Positions 41,845 through 51,573 of a stretch of DNA of 64,000 bases are shown one piece after another; the stretch's first letter is position 1, and every line of letters starts with the position of its first letter. The notes beneath the pieces are model-generated. The model saw only the letters and a program-made list of their open reading frames with translations, did no database searches and had not been told where the DNA came from. The stretch is taken from NCBI RefSeq assembly GCF_027563345.1, contig NZ_JAMKBK010000015.1; one strand, given 5' to 3'. Source of the stretch: Psychrobacillus psychrodurans (GTDB lineage Bacteria > Bacillota > Bacilli > Bacillales_A > Planococcaceae). Both the position numbers and the translations under genes were made by a program.

Positions 41845-42591
41845 ATGGAAATTAATATTCTACCTAAATTTATAGATGAAGCTGCTACTCCTGTTGCACA
41901 GAGTGTTGGTAATACTGTTTCTGGAGTATGGAATCTTGTATTTGGTAACCATGTTTCTTTATGGTTAAAAAAACAAGAATATAAACATCAACTAAATTAT
42001 GAAGATTTTGTAGAAAAAGTTAACGCTAAAGTTGAAAATATTTTACCAGAAAACATTATTGAACCAGAAATGCATATACTAGGACCTGCTATTGAGGCAT
42101 CGAAATATTATATTCACTCTGAAGAACTCCGTGATATGTTTGCCAACTTAATTGCAGCAAGTATGGATAGTGAAAAAGAAAATACTGTCCATCCTTCTTA
42201 CGTTGAAATTATTAAACAACTTGCGCCTGATGAAGCTAAAATTCTGAAACATATAAAAGGTAATCATTTTCCAACCATAAAAGTTATCAGCCAAATCGGC
42301 TCTAATCATTCTCCTATATTAGAGAATTTCTCAGATGTTTCATATAAAGTTGGTTGTGAATTCCCTAATAATGTCCATTCATATTTAGATAATTTAAATC
42401 GATTGGGCCTGATTAACCTTTATAATGAGGGTCGGTTAACTGATGATACTTTTTATGAAGATATAGAAAATCACCCCGTCACAAAACAATCAATAGAAAT
42501 TGCAAACTCATTAGGTGAAAGTAAAATTATTAGAACTCACGCAGCTGTTACCATGTTTGGTAAAAACTTTTATGAATCATGTATTAAATAG
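41845..42591 (+). CDS. Abi-alpha (DUF4393) protein
   Basis: A 248-residue DUF4393/Abi_alpha (Pfam PF14337) protein. Family-type parts are VGNTVSGVWNLVFGNHVSLWLKK near the N-terminus, ILGPAIEASKYYIHSEELRDMFANLIAASMD, and a winged-helix-like C-terminal half ending AVTMFGKNFYESC. The family is linked to abortive infection. It is on the plus strand, against all neighbouring phage genes, with its own ribosome-binding site (AAAGGTGG) and terminator, as expected for a gene expressed from the silent prophage. Confidence 0.8.
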   Translation: MEINILPKFIDEAATPVAQSVGNTVSGVWNLVFGNHVSLWLKKQEYKHQLNYEDFVEKVNAKVENILPENIIEPEMHILGPAIEASKYYIHSEELRDMFANLIAASMDSEKENTVHPSYVEIIKQLAPDEAKILKHIKGNHFPTIKVISQIGSNHSPILENFSDVSYKVGCEFPNNVHSYLDNLNRLGLINLYNEGRLTDDTFYEDIENHPVTKQSIEIANSLGESKIIRTHAAVTMFGKNFYESCIK

Positions 42592-42599
42592 TTATAAGT

Positions 42600-42646
42600 T
42601 AGAAGAGTAGGCTTTATATTAATTTCTACCTACTCTTCATTTTTTT
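42600..42646 (+). terminator. terminator of the Abi-alpha gene
   Basis: AAGAGTAGG and CCTACTCTT pair around a 15-base loop, followed by T7. It also faces the end of the converging tail-gene operon. Confidence 0.85.
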
Positions 42647-42674
42647 ATAAAAAATAACGCTAGCTTATGCTGTT

Positions 42675-43829
42675 TTACCTCACCATTTCATTCTTCATCC
42701 CACTCAACTCTTGCTTTATTTTACTAATCAATGTGGGTCTATTGTAACCGTAAGTTAGATTAATACCCGTCTTACCAGGCTCATAGATTTCTTTTACTTC
42801 TGTTATAGGAGTATCGAGTGTTACACCCCAGTCACGATTTTGGAGGGTAACGATATCTCCTAAATCATAATCAATACCGTATACTAACTTTGATTGTGGA
42901 AGGGATTGTCCTTCTAGAAAAGTTTCTTGTTGATACTCACTTAACTTTTGTTCTCCGCGATTAATTAAATCAGTATCAATATCAGCTGCCGGGCGAGGTT
43001 GAGGATTATCCCCTTCTGTTTCTTCCGCAACATCTCTAGCATCCACGAACAATTCATAGCGATCAAATCCCGTGGATGAACCTACTTCTACGGTTCGTCT
43101 TTCTACACCTTCACCTTGACCAGCTACAATGGCGTGATTACGGTAATTCAATTCAGATTCTGTATATGATAATTGACCGAGCGTATTGAATTCAGGACTA
43201 AATATAGCTGGCGGTAACACGGATTGATTAATTGTTAAATTCCTACCTTTTAGTATTCTAAAAACAAATTTTCTTTGTTGATAATCAATATCTATGTTCC
43301 AACCGAGACTACTTAATAAACTAATTTCCGTCATTTCTTCCGCTAGGTTTTTATAACGAGATTGCCAAGTAACATTTGATCCACGATGTAAATTTTCCTC
43401 CACAATTAAATTAGGGATAATTCTATTTGAATCTAAAGGAGCTATTGCGTTGTTCAAAATATAATGCAACATTACTGATTCAGCATCGGATTCTATACTA
43501 TCTTGTGCTTCATTTACAGGAGGATAAGTTAAACGTTGCCCTAACCAACTTTTTAACGGTAATGCTTTTATAAGCCAATTCTCTGTAATCTTACCTTGCT
43601 GGTCCAATTCAATTTCACGATAGCGAATTACATACGCTTTATTCAGTTTATTTTGTGGGAAGATAATAGCGCCTTTAACTAATTTATCAGCGCCCTTTAA
43701 ATAGCGATTAATTCTTAATTCAATGGAACCAATACCATTCCAAGAGCGGGTTATTTGTAATGAACTATACTGATCTATTTCATCGATTAACTCGAATTGC
43801 TTTGTCATTATTCTAATTGGTAACGTCAT
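42675..43829 (-). CDS. tail-tip protein, ReqiPepy6 Gp37-like
   Basis: A 384-residue protein of the siphovirus ReqiPepy6 Gp37-like family, seen from RIMTKQFELIDEIDQYSSLQ, RSWNGIGSIELRIN and the C-terminal DLGDIVTLQNRDWGV. It belongs to the tail hub/baseplate, probably as a tail-associated attachment component. It is the last structural gene before the accessory region. GAGGTGG precedes ATG. Confidence 0.8.
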   Translation of the reverse strand: MTLPIRIMTKQFELIDEIDQYSSLQITRSWNGIGSIELRINRYLKGADKLVKGAIIFPQNKLNKAYVIRYREIELDQQGKITENWLIKALPLKSWLGQRLTYPPVNEAQDSIESDAESVMLHYILNNAIAPLDSNRIIPNLIVEENLHRGSNVTWQSRYKNLAEEMTEISLLSSLGWNIDIDYQQRKFVFRILKGRNLTINQSVLPPAIFSPEFNTLGQLSYTESELNYRNHAIVAGQGEGVERRTVEVGSSTGFDRYELFVDARDVAEETEGDNPQPRPAADIDTDLINRGEQKLSEYQQETFLEGQSLPQSKLVYGIDYDLGDIVTLQNRDWGVTLDTPITEVKEIYEPGKTGINLTYGYNRPTLISKIKQELSGMKNEMVR

Positions 43830-43881
43830 GTAGCCACCTCGTTTTAAGTAGAAGAGACGCCCTTAACGAGCGCTTTTTAAA

Positions 43882-44031
43882 TCATTCTGCTGACTGGATA
43901 ACATCTCCGTTTGTATCAAGACCTAATGCTAATAAATCAGCTTGTACATCAGACTGATAACGAGTAGGAACTTGTTCAAATGTACGACGTTTTGCCATAA
44001 TTAACGAAACACATAGTGATACGAATGCCAT
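43882..44031 (-). CDS. CD1375-like small tail protein
   Basis: A 49-residue protein starting MAFVSLCVSLIMAKRRTFEQ with QVPTRYQSDVQADLLALG, the usual pattern of CD1375/XkdX-like small proteins between tail-fibre genes. GGGAGG precedes ATG by 8 bases. The frame opens further upstream, inside the neighbouring gene. Confidence 0.65.
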   Translation of the reverse strand: MAFVSLCVSLIMAKRRTFEQVPTRYQSDVQADLLALGLDTNGDVIQSAE

Positions 44032-44093
44032 GCGACCACCTCCCTTCAATGTGAAAAGTAGCAAACAAAAAAGAAGGTTATGAATGATTTTCA

Positions 44094-44405
44094 TCAAACA
44101 GTACCTTCTTGGCTCACTATTAAATCGAATACTAATTCTTGTAAGACTAAAAGTTCGGCTTTTGTTGACTCACTTTCTGTTACAGCATCGAATGTAACTT
44201 CCTGTAATACGTATACTTCCTCTTGTAAAACGTCTTTTTCATTTTGTAATCTAGCAATAAAATCAGTAACTGGAACCTGTTCTTCATCATATTCCCAACC
44301 AGAAAACTCCTCTGTTTCCACTCGAGTTATATTCGTTCGAATAAAAACAGTAGTTTTACCAACTTCGATAGGCGTCACATTTGGTTGAGTTCCTCTTACT
44401 CTCAT
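44094..44405 (-). CDS. tail accessory protein, unknown
   Basis: A 103-residue protein: a beta-rich N-terminal part with TPIEVGKTTVFIRTNI, then a coiled coil (about 50-95) of ELLVLQELV-type heptads. It has the size and position of XkdW-like proteins. ATG at 44405 lies 7 bases after GGGGTG; its start directly follows the receptor-binding gene's stop. Confidence 0.6.
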   Translation of the reverse strand: MRVRGTQPNVTPIEVGKTTVFIRTNITRVETEEFSGWEYDEEQVPVTDFIARLQNEKDVLQEEVYVLQEVTFDAVTESESTKAELLVLQELVFDLIVSQEGTV

Positions 44406-44409
44406 AATC

Positions 44410-46350
44410 TTACACCCCATTTCCTAAATAAATCAGCCTTGAATAGGTGGATGGAGAAGAAACAGCACCAGCACTCAATATTCTTGCTGAAAACATCCCT
44501 GCACTTGTTCCAAATCCAAAATGATAGGATCCACTTCCAGTCATATACGCTTGGTCCGTATAGTAAGTACTAGAGGAACCGACGTTATCAACCGTTAAAA
44601 AAGCACCTTTGTTATTACCTAGTACATCTTTAATAAATCCTTGAATCGTTGAGATGTTTCCATTTAAAATTTCATACTCTTCACCTACATCAGAATACTT
44701 TGTTGGATCATTTGTCACTCGAAATTTCCCACTTACAGAAATTGCACCTTCTACTTTCATTAAATGGTTATTTAAAAATTGTTCTAAACCTAAAAACTTC
44801 ATTATTCCTGTAGATGGGGATAATACATTCATTCCAGCACTATCCCTCGAACCACTCGTCTGATTAAACGTTGTGCTTCCAATTGTATTTTTAGAATCAC
44901 GATTTGCAAAACGGATCAAATATAGAACTTGTATAAGCAGTACTTGATAATAACTTATTGCATTGTATCCATTTCCGTTATTTCTAGCATATGTTCTATA
45001 ATTCAATAAAGAGGCATTTTGGTAGGCTGACTTACCGGAAATAGATCGTAATTTATTATCACTATCTAAAGTAGCTACATAACTAGAGATATACAAAAAG
45101 TTTAATTCACTATTCCCGATGGAGTGAGCAAGAGCTACAAATGATTCGTCTATTTTTTCTTTGGATATTCTAACTTTTATGGAGTTGCTGTCACGCGTTA
45201 TAGACCAATACACTTTTGGAATCTCAATCATTACATCACCAGGCGCAAAATCAGTGATATTTGATGGGGTTCCATCTATTTTTTTCGTCCAATCATTTGG
45301 ATTTAAGTAATATTGAACGATTCCATTTTTAAGTACACAAGGTCTAATTTGATTGAAAGGGTAAACATTTTCAAATTCTGCTTGAGATAGGAAAGTTGTT
45401 GAATCATTTATACGTTGGACACCTGTAAGTGGGTCCTGATTATCTAAATCGATACTAATTCCATATATTTTAGGTTTTGGCGAAAATAAAGATTGTCCAA
45501 TTTTCTGCAAAGCACCTTCTACATTCTCACTCTCATAATAACCACCTGCATCGATGATTCCAACTTCTCCTGCAGTTACTACATATCCATCCTCAAGCGT
45601 TAGTACTCCCCTAATAATTTCGAACTCTACTAGTGTTCCAATAGGTACTCCTATAGAAAATCGTACCGTTCTAGGATAAAGGACTTCATAAGAACTATAT
45701 GCTGCCTTTTCCCCTTCGACAAATACTGTTAATCCATCGCCTACCTTATCGAACGACTGAAGAGGTATTTCAAAGTCTGTTTGCCCTTCCACAGTTGCAG
45801 TAACTGCATAACCGCCTGTTTGTATATCTGCCATAGCAGGCTTGCTAATGAGTGAGAATACAAGTCCACAAACAGTTCTATCAAGACGTTCATCAAATAC
45901 ATCAGACGGATTAATTGTGGATGTATTTGCTCTTATTCTTACTTGAGCTAGTGATAATTCCCATACTAAGTTATCTCTTTGTAAAGTAGGTGCAACTGGT
46001 TCTGTGGACGGCTCTCCTTCAACCACAAATAACCTAATATAGCGATTTGCATTTTTCTCATCTAATCGAAGTACAATTCTATCGATGCGATCTAGACTTA
46101 CTTCTGGTAAGCTATGAGCTAGATATTCATTATCGGTATTTTCATAAGCATACCCTTCCATAATTGCTCCACCTGGTTCAACATATGTTCTTAAATCTGT
46201 ACCATCTGCTTTAACTTGTAACCCAGGTACTTCATCGATGTGCAACAGTCCGGTAGATAGTACTTTACCAAAATACTGAGCAAAATCAGATGCTTGATAA
46301 ATTCTTGGGTCACCGGGTGCGCTATTAAAAAACCAACTCTTTTGAGCCAC
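44410..46350 (-). CDS. baseplate/receptor-binding protein
   Basis: A 646-residue structural protein. The N-terminal 190 residues match baseplate proteins that bear receptor-binding parts (SWFFNSAPGDPRIYQASDFA, DRIDRIVLRLD). The middle is beta-rich (about 190-340). The C-terminal third is Ser/Gly/Tyr-rich and ends GMFSARILSAGAVS...YSRLIYLGNGV, which looks like the C-type-lectin/formylglycine-enzyme fold of some tail tips. It probably recognises the host surface. No reverse transcriptase for diversification is visible. Confidence 0.75.
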   Translation of the reverse strand: MAQKSWFFNSAPGDPRIYQASDFAQYFGKVLSTGLLHIDEVPGLQVKADGTDLRTYVEPGGAIMEGYAYENTDNEYLAHSLPEVSLDRIDRIVLRLDEKNANRYIRLFVVEGEPSTEPVAPTLQRDNLVWELSLAQVRIRANTSTINPSDVFDERLDRTVCGLVFSLISKPAMADIQTGGYAVTATVEGQTDFEIPLQSFDKVGDGLTVFVEGEKAAYSSYEVLYPRTVRFSIGVPIGTLVEFEIIRGVLTLEDGYVVTAGEVGIIDAGGYYESENVEGALQKIGQSLFSPKPKIYGISIDLDNQDPLTGVQRINDSTTFLSQAEFENVYPFNQIRPCVLKNGIVQYYLNPNDWTKKIDGTPSNITDFAPGDVMIEIPKVYWSITRDSNSIKVRISKEKIDESFVALAHSIGNSELNFLYISSYVATLDSDNKLRSISGKSAYQNASLLNYRTYARNNGNGYNAISYYQVLLIQVLYLIRFANRDSKNTIGSTTFNQTSGSRDSAGMNVLSPSTGIMKFLGLEQFLNNHLMKVEGAISVSGKFRVTNDPTKYSDVGEEYEILNGNISTIQGFIKDVLGNNKGAFLTVDNVGSSSTYYTDQAYMTGSGSYHFGFGTSAGMFSARILSAGAVSSPSTYSRLIYLGNGV

Positions 46351-46365
46351 AAACTCACTTCCTTT

Positions 46366-47229
46366 CTATACTGCTGTATAAAGCTTGCTATAACTTATAT
46401 TCACAACTGCGCCTTGAATGTCGCTATCCGCTGTATATTCAATGTCGTTTTCACCTATTTCCAATTTAAAAAAAGTACTATTTAGGTCAATCCAATTGAA
46501 AACATTTCTTTTAACTCCAGTTGAATCCATAAAAACAACAGACTTTTTACCGTCTGTTGTATCGATTAACATTCGCTCATTTTCATTTAGTTGCTGATTA
46601 ATTTTTATATATTCACCTGTAGTATTATTAATAATTTTTGGATTCAATGCTGGACCAAAGAACTCTACAAACAATGGTGCCGGTGAATCGCCATCATTAA
46701 CAATAGTTCTTCTATCCCGTTGCATCCCCAATTCAAATTCACCTTCAAAAGGAAATTGAAACAGGGGTTCAAATGCTGGTTCTTCGACAATCGATGTAGA
46801 GCGCCAATATGGATTGGTGCAAATCAAATCAACTAACCCCGTTTGGTATCTTGTCCCTCTATTTTCATTACCGGACGGATAATTTGGTATATGTTCCGCA
46901 ATAGCATTAATAACACGTACCACAGTTCCGTAAGTAACTTCTAATAGACCTTCACCTAATTTAGGATTCAAAACTCTTGCTAACTGTGAACGTTTATTAG
47001 AGATATCAGTATCATTTTCCCCTAAAATTGTGATTTCAAAGCTAATTAGTCTTTCGTCAAGTAGTGAATCTGTATAAGAAGAACCGTCCTGATAAGGAGC
47101 CTTTTGCGTTTGATTATCAACTTCAACTTCACCTAGACCAGTAACTTTGTTCGCATGGAAGGGGGAATCAAATTTGTTAAATGTGACTGATTCCCCACGG
47201 GAATTTGTATATTTAATTACGGTACGCAT
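46366..47229 (-). CDS. distal tail protein (Dit)
   Basis: A 287-residue siphovirus tail component. The N-terminal half has the Dit pattern (YTNSRGESVTFNKFDSPFH, DERLISFEITILG, ARVLNPKLGEG), and the C-terminal half is a galectin-like beta domain. It joins the tail tube to the tip. The ATG at 47229 uses the last base of the tape-measure stop (TAATG). Confidence 0.82.
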   Translation of the reverse strand: MRTVIKYTNSRGESVTFNKFDSPFHANKVTGLGEVEVDNQTQKAPYQDGSSYTDSLLDERLISFEITILGENDTDISNKRSQLARVLNPKLGEGLLEVTYGTVVRVINAIAEHIPNYPSGNENRGTRYQTGLVDLICTNPYWRSTSIVEEPAFEPLFQFPFEGEFELGMQRDRRTIVNDGDSPAPLFVEFFGPALNPKIINNTTGEYIKINQQLNENERMLIDTTDGKKSVVFMDSTGVKRNVFNWIDLNSTFFKLEIGENDIEYTADSDIQGAVVNISYSKLYTAV

Positions 47230-50200
47230 TAACTTAACCCCCATTCCATTGCCATTTGTCGTTGTGCTTGTGTGATTTTACGGGCATTTTCGGATGGCGA
47301 ATTCACAGGTGAATAAAAATTGTTAACCACTGATGCTTGATATGATTTTGTGTTGCTTGTATTACCTTTAATAGAAGTTTCAGTTGGTATATTCCACTTA
47401 TTCAACAAAGCCATAGAATCATTGTTTGGAATGATTTTTGAAGCTTTAGGTACATACATAAGTTCTGGACCTTCTTCGCCTACCCACGCCATTCCACCTG
47501 GTGCATTTCGTGTACCTGTAGCATATCCGACCTCTTGTGGACCATTCATATTGTTGTAACGGATACTAACAGTTTTTGTAATTGGTCGCCTTAAATTTTC
47601 ATCTAATGTATCCCAGAAATTTTTTGGGGTTTCTGAAATTTTTACATCTTTGAAAACCGTCTTACCAGCTACATCATTTATTAGCTGTAATTCACTTTTC
47701 GCAGACTGTAGTTTTCCTATCTGTGAATCAATTTTCGAGTTTTGTTCTTGATATTCAGCAGTACCTATTTTACCTGCCGCTAACAATTCACTAAGTTTTG
47801 TTTTTTGCAGTTCTAGCTTTTCAAGTTCCGCGCTAAGTTGTACTCCACCTCTACCTTTTTCAGCTGTAATACCTACTTGAGCAAGTATTATTTCCTCATA
47901 TTTGAATTTAGCTTCTTCAAGTTGAGCTAATTCTTGGCGGTTCTTTCCTAACATTTCATCACGTTTATCGATTTGATTACCATAGGTAATTATCATTTCT
48001 TCAGCACGTTTCTTCTGTTCATTTTTTTGCAATAGAACATCTTTTTCTCTAGTTATTTTCGTATCGAGTTGTATAATTTCTTGAGCCGATGCTCCATTTT
48101 TCTGATTCTCTAATTCAAGAATAGTTCGTTCATGACCTATAATTTCTTGCCTTAAAGAACTGACTTTATTAGTATTTTCTTGTTGTAATATGTTTTTCTG
48201 ATTGATTTCTTCTAATAACCCTTTTTGTTCCTTTAACAAACCATTTTCTTTCTCTATGGCTTTTGTCAATGTTTCGTATGCAGAGTTTTGCAACTCTTTA
48301 GCTTTCTCTGCATTAAGTTCCTTTAGTGCTCCTGTGTTAAGAGCATAGGCTTCTCCCTGTGTACTAATAGCTTTCACAGTAGAAGGCGCAGTATCTATTA
48401 CCTTTTGATTCAATCCTAAAAATTCATCCATTTGATCATTTGTTAAAGTGCTTTTTTCTAACAGTTTTCCTTGCTCATCTTTTAACGCTGCTACTTTTTC
48501 TGGCGCAGTAGTAGCTTCTAATTCTGCTTGAATATCTAAGTATCTAAGCATCTGTTCATTGGTCAATCTATTTTTAGACTGAAGGGAGTCAAAACTATCT
48601 ATTAGTTCATCATTTTTGGCAATCTCTTTTTGTTTAGATTCTAATACTTCAATATTAACTTCATTAGCTTCTTTGTACGCCAATAATCCTGCACCAACTG
48701 TTGTTGTTAACAGTCCAATTCCTGCAACAGTTAAACCAATTGGATTAGCTAATGCAGCAAAAGAACCTGCTAGACCAGCACTTCCAACAACTGAAATTAA
48801 TGGAGATGCTATTTTTAAAATAGATCCTAAACTTGATGCGAGAAAACCACCAGCTAAAACAACAGGACCAATTGCGGCTGCTAGTCCAGCCATTTTAATA
48901 ATAGTGTTTTGGGTTTCTGGACTTAATTCTTGAAAATCATCCACTAGCTCTCCAATTTTTTCACTTGCTTCTCTAATAGTTGGAGTAAGTGCAGTACCAA
49001 TAGAAATAGCTGCGGTTTCAAGAGAACCACCCAACTCATCTAACGCACCTTTTAAATTGTCTTTCATTTTAGCGGCTGCTATTGCAGAAGCTCCACCACT
49101 TTCTTCAAGTGATTTAGTCATCTTATCAATAGTATCTGGACCGGCTTTCATAAGCGATAACATACCTGATACTGCTTCTTTACCAACTAATGCTGATATG
49201 GTTGCAGCCTTTTGTGTATCTGTTTGATCTTCTAAAGCTACTGATAAACCTCTAATTAATTTTGAAAGACCTACAAAGTTTCCGTTGTTGTCCGTGATGG
49301 CGATTCCCATTTTTTCCATTCGTTTAGAGTTTTCTTCGGATGGATCTAATAAGCCTAGTAAAGCCCCACGTAATGTGGTTCCGGCTTGTTCACCCTTCAT
49401 ACCAGCATTCGTCATAATACCAATACCTGCAGATAATTCTTCTAAGCTTACTCCTAATGCTGCCGCTGGAGGACCAGCATATTTAAGGGCATATTGCATA
49501 TCCGTTAAACTAGCTGCGGAAATATTTGCAGTAGTTGCTAATACATCTGCAACTTTACTAGCATCTTCTGCTTTAAGACTGAAAATATTAAGTGTGGAAG
49601 CCATAACTTCAGCAGTTTGTGCCATATCTGAACCAGATGCTTCAGCTGCGGCAATAACACCGGGCATTGCTCCAATAACCTCATTTGCGGTGAATCCCAT
49701 AGCAGCCATTTCTTCCATACCTTTAGCAACTTCACTCGCTGATTTAGAAGTATTAGCACCTAGTTCTAAAGCTGTTTCAGATAAACTTTCCATTTCTTCA
49801 GAGGTAGCACCAGCAATAGCTCCAACCCTATCCATTTGCGCTTCAAATTCCATAGCGGTTTTAACAGAAGCTGCCCCAACTGCTAATACAGGAAGTGTGA
49901 CTGAGGTAGTTAATGTTCGACCAACATCCTTCATTTTGGCTCCTGCGTTGGATAGGGCAGTACCTGCAGTAGCTGCGGAAGCACTTAATTGATTCCAAGC
50001 ATTTTCGCTTTGTGCCAATTCAGCTTGTTGCCTATTCAATTCAGACGTGACTTGTCCTAGCTCTGTTTCAGTTCTGGTCATTTCAGCAGTAGCACGATTT
50101 AGTTTAACTGCTAAGTTTTCAGCTGCTTGCGAGTTAGCTCCTTGTTCTTGTACTGCACGTTGATAAGATTTGTTTAATTTTCGTACTTTTACATCCTGTG

Positions 50201-50399
50201 ATTCAAGCATAGTTGATAGAGTATTTTGTTTAGTGCGTAATCCATCAATTGAATTTCCCCATTCGGTACCTCTCGCACGAATGATTGCCATTTCTCCACC
50301 AAGTGCTTTTAAATTTCTATCTACACTTTTTAAAGATTGATCGAAAGTAGCTGAATCAAGTGAGAGACCAACCCTCAAATTACCTACATCATCTGCCAA
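47229..50399 (-). CDS. tail tape measure protein
   Basis: A 1056-residue TP901-type tape measure protein. The N-terminus (GNLRVGLSLDSATFDQSLKS) leads into a long helical region. A conserved core of small residues (about 185-420, MEEMAAMGFTANEVIGAMPG), a hydrophobic section (about 510-580) and coiled coils (600-900) follow. At about 0.15 nm per residue the tail would be near 160 nm. No peptidase or transglycosylase domain was recognised. Confidence 0.92.
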   Translation of the reverse strand: MADDVGNLRVGLSLDSATFDQSLKSVDRNLKALGGEMAIIRARGTEWGNSIDGLRTKQNTLSTMLESQDVKVRKLNKSYQRAVQEQGANSQAAENLAVKLNRATAEMTRTETELGQVTSELNRQQAELAQSENAWNQLSASAATAGTALSNAGAKMKDVGRTLTTSVTLPVLAVGAASVKTAMEFEAQMDRVGAIAGATSEEMESLSETALELGANTSKSASEVAKGMEEMAAMGFTANEVIGAMPGVIAAAEASGSDMAQTAEVMASTLNIFSLKAEDASKVADVLATTANISAASLTDMQYALKYAGPPAAALGVSLEELSAGIGIMTNAGMKGEQAGTTLRGALLGLLDPSEENSKRMEKMGIAITDNNGNFVGLSKLIRGLSVALEDQTDTQKAATISALVGKEAVSGMLSLMKAGPDTIDKMTKSLEESGGASAIAAAKMKDNLKGALDELGGSLETAAISIGTALTPTIREASEKIGELVDDFQELSPETQNTIIKMAGLAAAIGPVVLAGGFLASSLGSILKIASPLISVVGSAGLAGSFAALANPIGLTVAGIGLLTTTVGAGLLAYKEANEVNIEVLESKQKEIAKNDELIDSFDSLQSKNRLTNEQMLRYLDIQAELEATTAPEKVAALKDEQGKLLEKSTLTNDQMDEFLGLNQKVIDTAPSTVKAISTQGEAYALNTGALKELNAEKAKELQNSAYETLTKAIEKENGLLKEQKGLLEEINQKNILQQENTNKVSSLRQEIIGHERTILELENQKNGASAQEIIQLDTKITREKDVLLQKNEQKKRAEEMIITYGNQIDKRDEMLGKNRQELAQLEEAKFKYEEIILAQVGITAEKGRGGVQLSAELEKLELQKTKLSELLAAGKIGTAEYQEQNSKIDSQIGKLQSAKSELQLINDVAGKTVFKDVKISETPKNFWDTLDENLRRPITKTVSIRYNNMNGPQEVGYATGTRNAPGGMAWVGEEGPELMYVPKASKIIPNNDSMALLNKWNIPTETSIKGNTSNTKSYQASVVNNFYSPVNSPSENARKITQAQRQMAMEWGLS

Positions 50400-50416
50400 T
50401 TATTTCACCTCACAAT

Positions 50417-50904
50417 CTATAACCATGGAACATCATCTGCATATGCAATTACATTTGATTCTTCATGTTCTTCATATAACTCTTGAAAAAAACGAATATC
50501 CATATCATCAATTTCAAATAACTTATATCCTTTTATATCAATTAAATATCTGTAATAATCTTTAACCGATTGATAAACATCTTCCCAAGTTAAACTTCCT
50601 TTTTTTCGTTTCCCTCTTCCCCCACGACTTCTTGCTTACGACCTTGAAGTATGTTCATAAATACTCCATCAAAAATAATTGGTATCAAATTATCGTATTC
50701 AATACCGTCGTATACCTCATCGAAAGTAAATTGCTTGTCAAAAACTTCTATCGTAAAATTGATAGCTGTATCTACATCTTCCAAAGACAAGTTATTAAGG
50801 TTCATCTCTTTCCGTAATTCCAATGCTTTTCGCATAAACCTAGCCGATACGAAAAACTGTGAATATGTTTTTTTCTCTCCGTCTTTCACTAATGTGATAT
50901 TCAA
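50417..50904 (-). CDS. tail assembly chaperone, frameshifted long form (gpGT-like)
   Basis: The frame of the upstream short form (50590-50904) ends soon after the heptamer A-AAA-AAG at 50605-50599. Slipping one base back there opens a 60-codon frame that stops at 50417, giving a 162-residue fusion. The second part (GSLTWEDVYQSVKDYYRYLI, ending DDVPWL) has no start or ribosome-binding site of its own. The order chaperone, frameshift, tape measure is that of lambda G/GT. The heptamer is the strongest known bacterial -1 slip site. Confidence 0.85.
50590..50904 (-). CDS. tail assembly chaperone, short form (gpG-like)
   Basis: A 104-residue acidic helical protein starting MNITLVKDGEKKTYSQFFVS, with FDKQFTFDEVYDGI. 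It lies between the major tail protein and the tape measure gene, as tail chaperones do. GGAGG precedes ATG. Its last codons contain the slippery site used to make the long form. Confidence 0.85.
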   Translation of the reverse strand: MNITLVKDGEKKTYSQFFVSARFMRKALELRKEMNLNNLSLEDVDTAINFTIEVFDKQFTFDEVYDGIEYDNLIPIIFDGVFMNILQGRKQEVVGEEGNEKKEV

Positions 50905-50927
50905 ATTGATTCCTCCTAATAATTAAA

Positions 50928-50953
50928 AAAGAGCCGAATTACTCGACTCTTAA
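50928..50953 (-). terminator. hairpin after the major tail protein gene
   Basis: AAGAG.CG and CG.CTCTT pair on the minus strand, followed by T6. It probably lowers transcription past the highly expressed tail-tube gene. Confidence 0.65.
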
Positions 50954-50963
50954 TAGTTTTGAC

Positions 50964-51533
50964 TTATGGTGTTGGTACTGGAGTTGGAGCATATACTTTT
51001 GTAAACCATGAATCACGGACAGATGCATCAATTGTAGCTGCACTTGCAAAATCTACCCGTGCTCTCCATTTGCCGTCCTCGCGTGCCATAAATTTAGCTG
51101 AAATCGTTGGTGTTTGGAATTCAGTGTTTTCACCTTTAGTTGTAGCTCCGTCTGCACCTTTTGAAAATTTCCCTTTGTAATACCAACGTAATGCTACTCC
51201 ACCTTCTGGTTTAGGCATTTCCCAACCTATTGCTACATATGGTGCTTCATCGTCCACAGAATCCTCAATAACGCCATCTGTATGAGGAGTAACACCCATT
51301 AATAATGCATAATCTTCATCCGTTAAATCTGTAACTGCAATTTCTACATCGATATCACCAAGGGCTTCTTCAACGTAAACCATGCGATCATCACCATATA
51401 ATGGAGTTGTTGTAAAGTTTGGTGTAACGTTAGCAGAAACTGCTGGAGATAACTGACTTGGTACTGCATAGGTATTTGTTTCCTCTGCCGTCAATACTGC
51501 AACGTGTAATTTCTTTAATCCTACATATGCCAT
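50964..51533 (-). CDS. major tail protein
   Basis: A 189-residue tail-tube protein of the phi13 type: AYVGLKKLHVAVLTAEETNT at the N-terminus, DIDVEIAVTDLTDEDYALLMG and ALRWYYKGKF in the body, with a Thr/Pro tail. It forms the hexameric tube rings. Position between the head-tail connector genes and the tail chaperone agrees. Confidence 0.85.
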   Translation of the reverse strand: MAYVGLKKLHVAVLTAEETNTYAVPSQLSPAVSANVTPNFTTTPLYGDDRMVYVEEALGDIDVEIAVTDLTDEDYALLMGVTPHTDGVIEDSVDDEAPYVAIGWEMPKPEGGVALRWYYKGKFSKGADGATTKGENTEFQTPTISAKFMAREDGKWRARVDFASAATIDASVRDSWFTKVYAPTPVPTP

Positions 51534-51573
51534 TTAGTTGGCCTCCTTTTAATTTGCAAAATAAAAACACCTC

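Noticed and set aside
44410..46350. Diversity-generating retroelement target
   Set aside because: No reverse transcriptase gene or template repeat is visible in the window.
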